Below the pieces are notes generated by a model. The model was not told the DNA's origin. It searched no databases and saw only the letters and a list, made by a program, of their open reading frames with translations. DNA of 64,000 nucleotides from Streptomyces populi. Lineage in GTDB: Bacteria > Actinomycetota > Actinomycetes > Streptomycetales > Streptomycetaceae. Made by a program: the position numbers and the translations under genes. This document shows, in pieces, positions 59,485 through 64,000 of this stretch (position 1 is the stretch's first letter; each line of letters begins with the position of its first letter). The stretch covers positions 1-64,000 of the forward strand of contig NZ_KZ626865.1 of NCBI RefSeq assembly GCF_002911015.1, given 5' to 3'.

Positions 59485-61890
59485 TCACCCCCTCATCGGA
59501 CGAGCCCCTCCGACCGGTTCACGGACACGCGAAACCGGCCCCTGCACCGCCCGGCGCAACGGCCGACGTCCCCGGCGTCCTACGAGGGGCTGCCGGGGAC
59601 GGACCGTCAGATAGGTCCACCCGGTCCAGGCACCGCCGGTCCAGGCGCCATCGGCCGGTGGCGTGTAGTGGCCGCGGACACGGTAGTGGTCGTTGCTCGT
59701 GAAGAGCTTCAGGGCCCGGCCGTAGCCGTACTCGCCGTCGCCGTACAGGGGCACGCAGCGCTGTGACGTGGTCGGGTGCCAGGCGCCCGACCAGTAGTGC
59801 TCGACGTACACCGTCAGGCAGCCGCCGGACTGGCGCGGAGTGACCTGGACGTCGTAGCCCATGTCGGTCTCGGACTTGTAGAAGACCTGGTAGGTGGTGG
59901 ATCCGACGCGGGTGGTCGAGAGCGGGTGCCGCGTCGCCGTCCGGACCGTCGGGGTGAGGGTCACGCCGGCCGTCACCGTGCGCGGCGCGTAGCGGCCGTC
60001 ACCCGTGAAGGCCGCGCTGAAGACCGTGTTGCGGGAGACCTTGTAGGACGCGACGAGGTTCCCGTGCGCGTCGACCTCGCCGCTCCTCAGCCGTACCCGG
60101 GTCCCGCCCGCGGGCATGCCGTACAGCGTCACGGAACGGGAGTCGTACGTGGTCCCCAGGTGCGCGGTGACCTTGACGGTCGCGCCGGAACGGTACGTCT
60201 TCGCGTCGGTCGTCACGCTCAGGCCCGGGGTGGTCCGGGACACCTGGACCGTCGCCGACGTCTTGACCGGCAGGTAGGACGTGCCGCCGTCGTAGCCGAA
60301 GGCGTACGTGTTCGCGCCGCCGGTCCCCGGGGTGTCGTGGAAGGTGAAGCCGCCGTCGGCGGAGACGGGGACGGTGCCCGCCGAGTAGCCGGAGGGGTGG
60401 GCCAGGTCGGTCCTGACGACGTGGACGGCGCCCGTCGTCACGTGCGCGTGCGGCCAGGTGAGCTTCCCCGTGATGGTCATCGGGGCGGCCCGGCCCGCCG
60501 TCGCGGGGGCGGTCACCGTCATGGTGGGCGCGTACTTCGCGACGGGGACGTCGAAGGTCCGGCCCGCCGGTCCGTAGTGGCCGCTCCCGGAGTAGTCGAC
60601 GCCGAAGCCCAGCGGGCCGCTGAGGGGCGCGGTTCCGGTGACGTGGTAGGAGCCGAAGAAGTCGGCCGCGGTGGCGCGGGTGGCCGTCGCGTCCGTGATG
60701 AGCACGCCGTCCGGATCGGCGTCGTCGTGGCGCGTGATCCGGACGGTGCCCGGCATCATCGACTGCCCGGCGTCGAGGGGCAGCGGCGAGTCGAAGCCCA
60801 CCCTGAACGAGTACGCCTCCCCGGGGGCGAGCGGAGTGGTGGCCGGACCTCCGCCGAGCCGGACCCGGGCGGTTTCCGGTTCACGGGCCACGTGGAGCGT
60901 CGGCGTCCCCCCGGAGGCGTCCACGCCCACGGCGTAGAGCCGGCTTCCGTCCGGTGACCAGGCGAGGCCGTGGGCGGGCAGACGCAGGGAGGACCCGTAC
61001 TCGTACTCGTCGTAGAAGCCCCCGCCCGTCTCCGGGAACGTCTCGAACGCGTAGCCGTTGCAGCCGCAGCCGGCCAGGGTGCCGTCCGGGGCCACGGCGA
61101 CGGCCCTGGCGGCGACCGGCACGGCGAACCGGCCGTCCACGGCCAGGTCCGAGGTGCGGTACCGGTCGGCGCTCGCGTCGGCCCAGGACGAAACCGCCAG
61201 GTGCTGTCCGTCCGCCGTGACCGCGAAGTCGCCCAGGTCGGGAACGGGCAGTTCCCTCGCGGCCCGCCGGGTCAGGGTGCCCCCCTCGGCCCGGTACGTG
61301 ACGAAGGCGGAGGTGGTCCCCGTCTGTGCGGCGGCGGCGAGCACGCCGGAGGGCGCGGGCGTGGTCGCCAGCGTCGGCGCGGCGGACCAGCTGCCCGAAT
61401 CCCGCCGCAGGGTGACCGTGCCGTCCCCGGCGACGGATCCGATGCCCCCGGCGCCCGCCGTGCCGTACCCGAACCAGAGGGTGCCCCCGGCGACGGCCAG
61501 CGAGTCCGGGCCGGTGCCCGCGCCCGTGCCGTAACGAGCCGACTCGGTCAGGTCCTCCGCGCTGATCGCCGCGATCGCGTCCTGGCCCGGGAGGGCCGCG
61601 TACAGCGTGGATCCGTCGCCGGAGAGGGCGAGGCCGGTGGCACCGGGCTCACCGTCGATCGTCGTCGGGTTCGCGCCGTCGAGGTCGGTGACGAGGATGC
61701 CGTCGGTCCCGGCGCCGCCGCTGATGAACAGGTGTCCGTGCGGGGCGTCCACCACCATGTGCGCGAAGTGCGCGATCGGCAGCGGTGTGCCCGACACCGC
61801 CGACGCGTCGACCGCGCCGGGACCGACCACGGTCGTCAGCCCCAGGAGTACCGCCGCGGCCGTCGGTGCCGAGAAGCGCGCCAGTTTCAT
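59485..61890 (-). CDS. secreted YncE-like propeller / Ig-repeat protein
   Basis: 801 residues from ATG 61890, with GGGGGACC upstream. Signal peptide to about residue 32. Residues ~35-350 form a YncE/SMP-30-like beta-propeller (VVDAPHGHLFISGGAGTDG, TGLALSGDGSTLYAALPGQD, GLAWSPDGSRLYAVGVDASG). Residues ~400-700 hold three Ig-like modules (APMTITGKLTWPHAHVTTG, GATVKVTAHLGTTYDSRSV). The C-terminus ends in a Trp/Tyr-rich domain with two cysteines (GGCLTVYVEHYWSGAWHP). An extracellular scaffold or sugar-binding protein is likely. Part of a run of secreted proteins from 46 to 62 kb. Confidence 0.82.
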   Translation of the reverse strand: MKLARFSAPTAAAVLLGLTTVVGPGAVDASAVSGTPLPIAHFAHMVVDAPHGHLFISGGAGTDGILVTDLDGANPTTIDGEPGATGLALSGDGSTLYAALPGQDAIAAISAEDLTESARYGTGAGTGPDSLAVAGGTLWFGYGTAGAGGIGSVAGDGTVTLRRDSGSWSAAPTLATTPAPSGVLAAAAQTGTTSAFVTYRAEGGTLTRRAARELPVPDLGDFAVTADGQHLAVSSWADASADRYRTSDLAVDGRFAVPVAARAVAVAPDGTLAGCGCNGYAFETFPETGGGFYDEYEYGSSLRLPAHGLAWSPDGSRLYAVGVDASGGTPTLHVAREPETARVRLGGGPATTPLAPGEAYSFRVGFDSPLPLDAGQSMMPGTVRITRHDDADPDGVLITDATATRATAADFFGSYHVTGTAPLSGPLGFGVDYSGSGHYGPAGRTFDVPVAKYAPTMTVTAPATAGRAAPMTITGKLTWPHAHVTTGAVHVVRTDLAHPSGYSAGTVPVSADGGFTFHDTPGTGGANTYAFGYDGGTSYLPVKTSATVQVSRTTPGLSVTTDAKTYRSGATVKVTAHLGTTYDSRSVTLYGMPAGGTRVRLRSGEVDAHGNLVASYKVSRNTVFSAAFTGDGRYAPRTVTAGVTLTPTVRTATRHPLSTTRVGSTTYQVFYKSETDMGYDVQVTPRQSGGCLTVYVEHYWSGAWHPTTSQRCVPLYGDGEYGYGRALKLFTSNDHYRVRGHYTPPADGAWTGGAWTGWTYLTVRPRQPLVGRRGRRPLRRAVQGPVSRVREPVGGARPMRG

Positions 61891-61999
61891 GAAAGGTCCC
61901 CCGTCAACCCTCACGATCGAGGAGCGCAACGTAGCACGGGCGGGACCGGGCCCGGACAGCGGGCACGAGGCCGGTCCTCCCGGCCAACTCATCTCTTTC

Positions 62000-62578
62000 C
62001 TAGCGGTGTTGGGCGCCCCGTGACCTCGGACGACGGACCGCGCGCGCATACGCGTGGGTGTGCGTCACCGTGGCCGCGATCACGAGGAACAGGCCGACCA
62101 GGGCCGCGGGAGCGGCCGCCGTGAGCCAGTACGGACCGCCGGGACCGGCCGTCAGCAGGAGGGCCGCCGTGACCACGGCGGCGGCAAGTCCCGCGGCGAC
62201 CAGGACGGCGAAGGCGGTGCGGCCGTTGCGGGGGCGGTCCGTGGCGGCCGCGGGCCGGTTCCACCGCAGCTGTTCCCAGTGGCGGGCCGCCTCCCGCTCC
62301 TCGCGGCGGCGCCGTACGGCCGCACGGGTCCGCAGGCCCAGGGCGACCGCCGCGCCCGCCGCGGCAGTGAGGGCATGGATCCGCCATCCCTCGGTCACCG
62401 CGAACAGGACGGCGATCACCCCGGCCGCGCCCCAGGCGCTCACGCAGGCCGCGGCCGCGTCACGCCGGGAGTCGGGGCGGTCGGCACCCGCGCGCAGATC
62501 GGCGAGTGCCGGGACGTACCAGACGCTGCCGGACACCGTCAGCAGGGCGGCGCCCAGCGCCAGAACGGGCTGCGCCAC
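62000..62578 (-). CDS. multi-helix membrane protein downstream of ctaD
   Basis: 192 residues from GTG 62578, three bases after the ctaD stop, so probably co-translated. About five helices (LALGAALLTVSGSVWYVPAL, AAGVIAVLFAVTEGW, AFAVLVAAGLAAAVVTAALL, PAALVGLFLVIAATVTHTHA) separated by Arg-rich loops. C-terminus basic. Not recognised. Its position suggests a link to oxidase assembly, but nothing in the sequence proves it. Confidence 0.72.
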   Translation of the reverse strand: MAQPVLALGAALLTVSGSVWYVPALADLRAGADRPDSRRDAAAACVSAWGAAGVIAVLFAVTEGWRIHALTAAAGAAVALGLRTRAAVRRRREEREAARHWEQLRWNRPAAATDRPRNGRTAFAVLVAAGLAAAVVTAALLLTAGPGGPYWLTAAAPAALVGLFLVIAATVTHTHAYARAVRRPRSRGAQHR

Positions 62579-62581
62579 GGC

Positions 62582-64000
62582 TCAGTGCACCGCCTCGGCC
62601 GCGGCGATCTCCGGGTGGTGCAGGTCGAAGGCCGGGGACTCGGACCGGATCTTCGGCAGCGAGGTGAAGTTGTGCCGCGGCGGCGGGCACGAGGTCGCCC
62701 ACTCCAGCGAACGGCCGTATCCCCAGGGGTCGTCGGTCTCGACCTTCTCGCCGTACTTGGCCGTCTTCCAGACGTTGTAGAGGAACGGCAGGATCGACAG
62801 GCCCAGCAGGAACGACCCGATCGTGGAAAGGGTGTTGAGGGTCGTGAAGCCGTCGGAGGCGAGGTAGTCGGCGTACCGGCGGGGCATGCCCTCGACGCCC
62901 AGCCAGTGCTGCACGAGGAAGGTGAGGTGGAAGCCGACGGTGAGGGTCCAGAAGGTGATCTTGCCGAGGCGCTCGTCGAGCATCTTGCCGGTCATCTTCG
63001 GCCACCAGAAGTGGAACCCGGCGAACATCGCGTACACGACCGTGCCGAAGACGGTGTAGTGGAAGTGCGCCACGACGAAGTACGAGTCGGAGACGTGGAA
63101 GTCCAGCGGCGGTGACGCAAGGATGACGCCGGTCAGACCGCCGAAGGTGAACGTGATCAGGAAGCCCACGGTCCACAGCATCGGCGTCTCGAAGGACAGG
63201 CTGCCCCTCCACATGGTGCCGATCCAGTTGAAGAACTTCACTCCCGTCGGCACCGCGATCAGCAGGGTCATGAAGGAGAAGAAGGGCAGCAGCACACCAC
63301 CGGTCACGTACATGTGGTGGGCCCACACCGTCACCGACAGGCCGGCGATCGCGATGGTGGCACCGATCAGGCCCATGTAGCCGAACATCGGCTTGCGCGA
63401 GAACACCGGGATGACCTCGGAGACGATGCCGAAGAACGGCAGGGCGAGGACGTACACCTCCGGGTGGCCGAAGAACCAGAACAGGTGCTGCCACAGCAGC
63501 GCGCCGCCGCTCGCCGGGTCGAAGACGTGGCTGCCGAACTTCCGGTCGCACTCGAGCGCGAACAGGGCGGCCGCCAGCACCGGGAAGATGATCAGGACCA
63601 GGACGCCGGTCAGCAGCACGTTCCAGGTGAAGATCGGCATGCGGAACATGGTCAGACCGGGGGCGCGCATGCAGATGATGGTGGTGATGAAGTTGACCGC
63701 GCCGAGGATGCTGCCGAAGCCCGACAGCGCGACACCCATGATCCACATGTCGGCGCCGAGCCCCGGCGAGTGGACCGCGTCGGACAGCGGCGCGTACAGG
63801 AACCACCCGAAGTCGGCCGCCCCGCCCGGGGTGAGGAAGCCGAACGCCGCGATGGACGAGCCGAACAGGAACAGCCAGTAGGCCAGCATGTTCAGCCGGG
63901 GGAAGGCCACGTCGGGCGCGCCGATCTGCAGCGGCATGATCCAGTTGGCGAAGCCGGTGAACAGCGGCATCGCGAACATCAGCAGCATGATCGAACCATG
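62582..64000 (-). CDS. ctaD: cytochrome c oxidase subunit I (5' end missing)
   Basis: The last 472 residues are present; the gene enters from the right edge at HGSIMLL, whose histidine is the expected haem a ligand. Further ligands are visible: LFWFFGHPEVYVL (CuB His and the cross-linked Tyr), VWAHHMYV (two CuB His), and VAHFHYTVFG (haem a3 and haem a His). The K-channel-type segments and about ten helices are intact. It is the catalytic subunit of an aa3-type oxidase that reduces oxygen and pumps protons. No other oxidase subunit gene lies in the window on this side. Confidence 0.97.
   Translation of the reverse strand, partial: HGSIMLLMFAMPLFTGFANWIMPLQIGAPDVAFPRLNMLAYWLFLFGSSIAAFGFLTPGGAADFGWFLYAPLSDAVHSPGLGADMWIMGVALSGFGSILGAVNFITTIICMRAPGLTMFRMPIFTWNVLLTGVLVLIIFPVLAAALFALECDRKFGSHVFDPASGGALLWQHLFWFFGHPEVYVLALPFFGIVSEVIPVFSRKPMFGYMGLIGATIAIAGLSVTVWAHHMYVTGGVLLPFFSFMTLLIAVPTGVKFFNWIGTMWRGSLSFETPMLWTVGFLITFTFGGLTGVILASPPLDFHVSDSYFVVAHFHYTVFGTVVYAMFAGFHFWWPKMTGKMLDERLGKITFWTLTVGFHLTFLVQHWLGVEGMPRRYADYLASDGFTTLNTLSTIGSFLLGLSILPFLYNVWKTAKYGEKVETDDPWGYGRSLEWATSCPPPRHNFTSLPKIRSESPAFDLHHPEIAAAEAVH

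Overview
The window is high-GC actinobacterial DNA, almost certainly a Streptomyces chromosome. The signs are very high third-position GC, GTG and TTG starts, rare TTA codons confined to a few accessory genes, HspR/HAIR-controlled heat-shock genes, and Streptomyces-type conserved families (DUF3151 beside fba, DUF2617 beside a membrane spermidine-synthase-like protein, dnaK-grpE-dnaJ-hspR, dcd). Identifications rest on motifs and remembered family features; no database search was run.

Layout. 0-5 kb: the end of a GT39-type membrane glycosyltransferase, then a complete lactococcin-972-like bacteriocin locus: a small secreted peptide, a strong terminator, a multi-spanning membrane protein and an ABC ATPase. 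5-24 kb: mostly core genes (DUF3151, fba, pyrE, an aldose epimerase-like protein, an SRPBCC/CoxG-like membrane-anchored protein, a spermidine-synthase-like protein, DUF2617, a Cys/His-rich membrane protein, a PLP aminotransferase, a PH-domain membrane protein, a mannosyltransferase-like protein, YbjN, clpB with a HAIR operator, a PPOX/F420-type flavoprotein). 24-33 kb: an accessory block. It holds a 67-73 residue secreted peptide carrying three DSVW repeats, translationally linked to a Rieske-like protein without cluster ligands. Next to it are three paralogous TrmB-like/LuxR regulators and a LuxR protein with a degenerate receiver. The block ends with an ABC exporter pair and a second small secreted protein. 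Several genes here carry TTA (bldA-dependent) codons. 33-34 kb: two decayed genes back to back (circularly permuted ATP-grasp and VanX-like dipeptidase).

34-46 kb: an orphan sugar-type binding lipoprotein, a PA14/fibronectin-III secreted protein, the dnaK-grpE-dnaJ-hspR operon with a perfect HAIR operator, a WecA/MraY-like membrane protein lacking key acidic residues, and a membrane-bound Fe-S (HdrD/GlpC-type) reductase. 46-56 kb: three secreted FG-GAP (integrin-like propeller) proteins, a Yip1 protein, a phosphoribosyltransferase, dcd, tRNA-Gly(CCC), deletion remnants of DUF1152 and LysE genes, and a frameshifted arsR opposite an intact arsI/cadI-type gene. 56-64 kb: secreted proteins, including one built from four kinds of short tandem peptide repeat and a YncE-like propeller/Ig protein, then a small membrane protein and the 3' part of a cytochrome c oxidase subunit I gene running off the window end.

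How the genes work together. The heat-shock genes form an HspR regulon: HspR, encoded last in the dnaK operon, should repress both dnaK and clpB through HAIR boxes seen at both. The bacteriocin locus and the 29-32.6 kb locus share one plan, a small exported protein insulated by a hairpin from an ABC ATPase/permease pair, which suggests export or self-immunity. The most promising undescribed system is the DSVW-repeat peptide, the cluster-less Rieske-like protein and the flanking TrmB-like/LuxR regulators at 24.4-28.1 kb.
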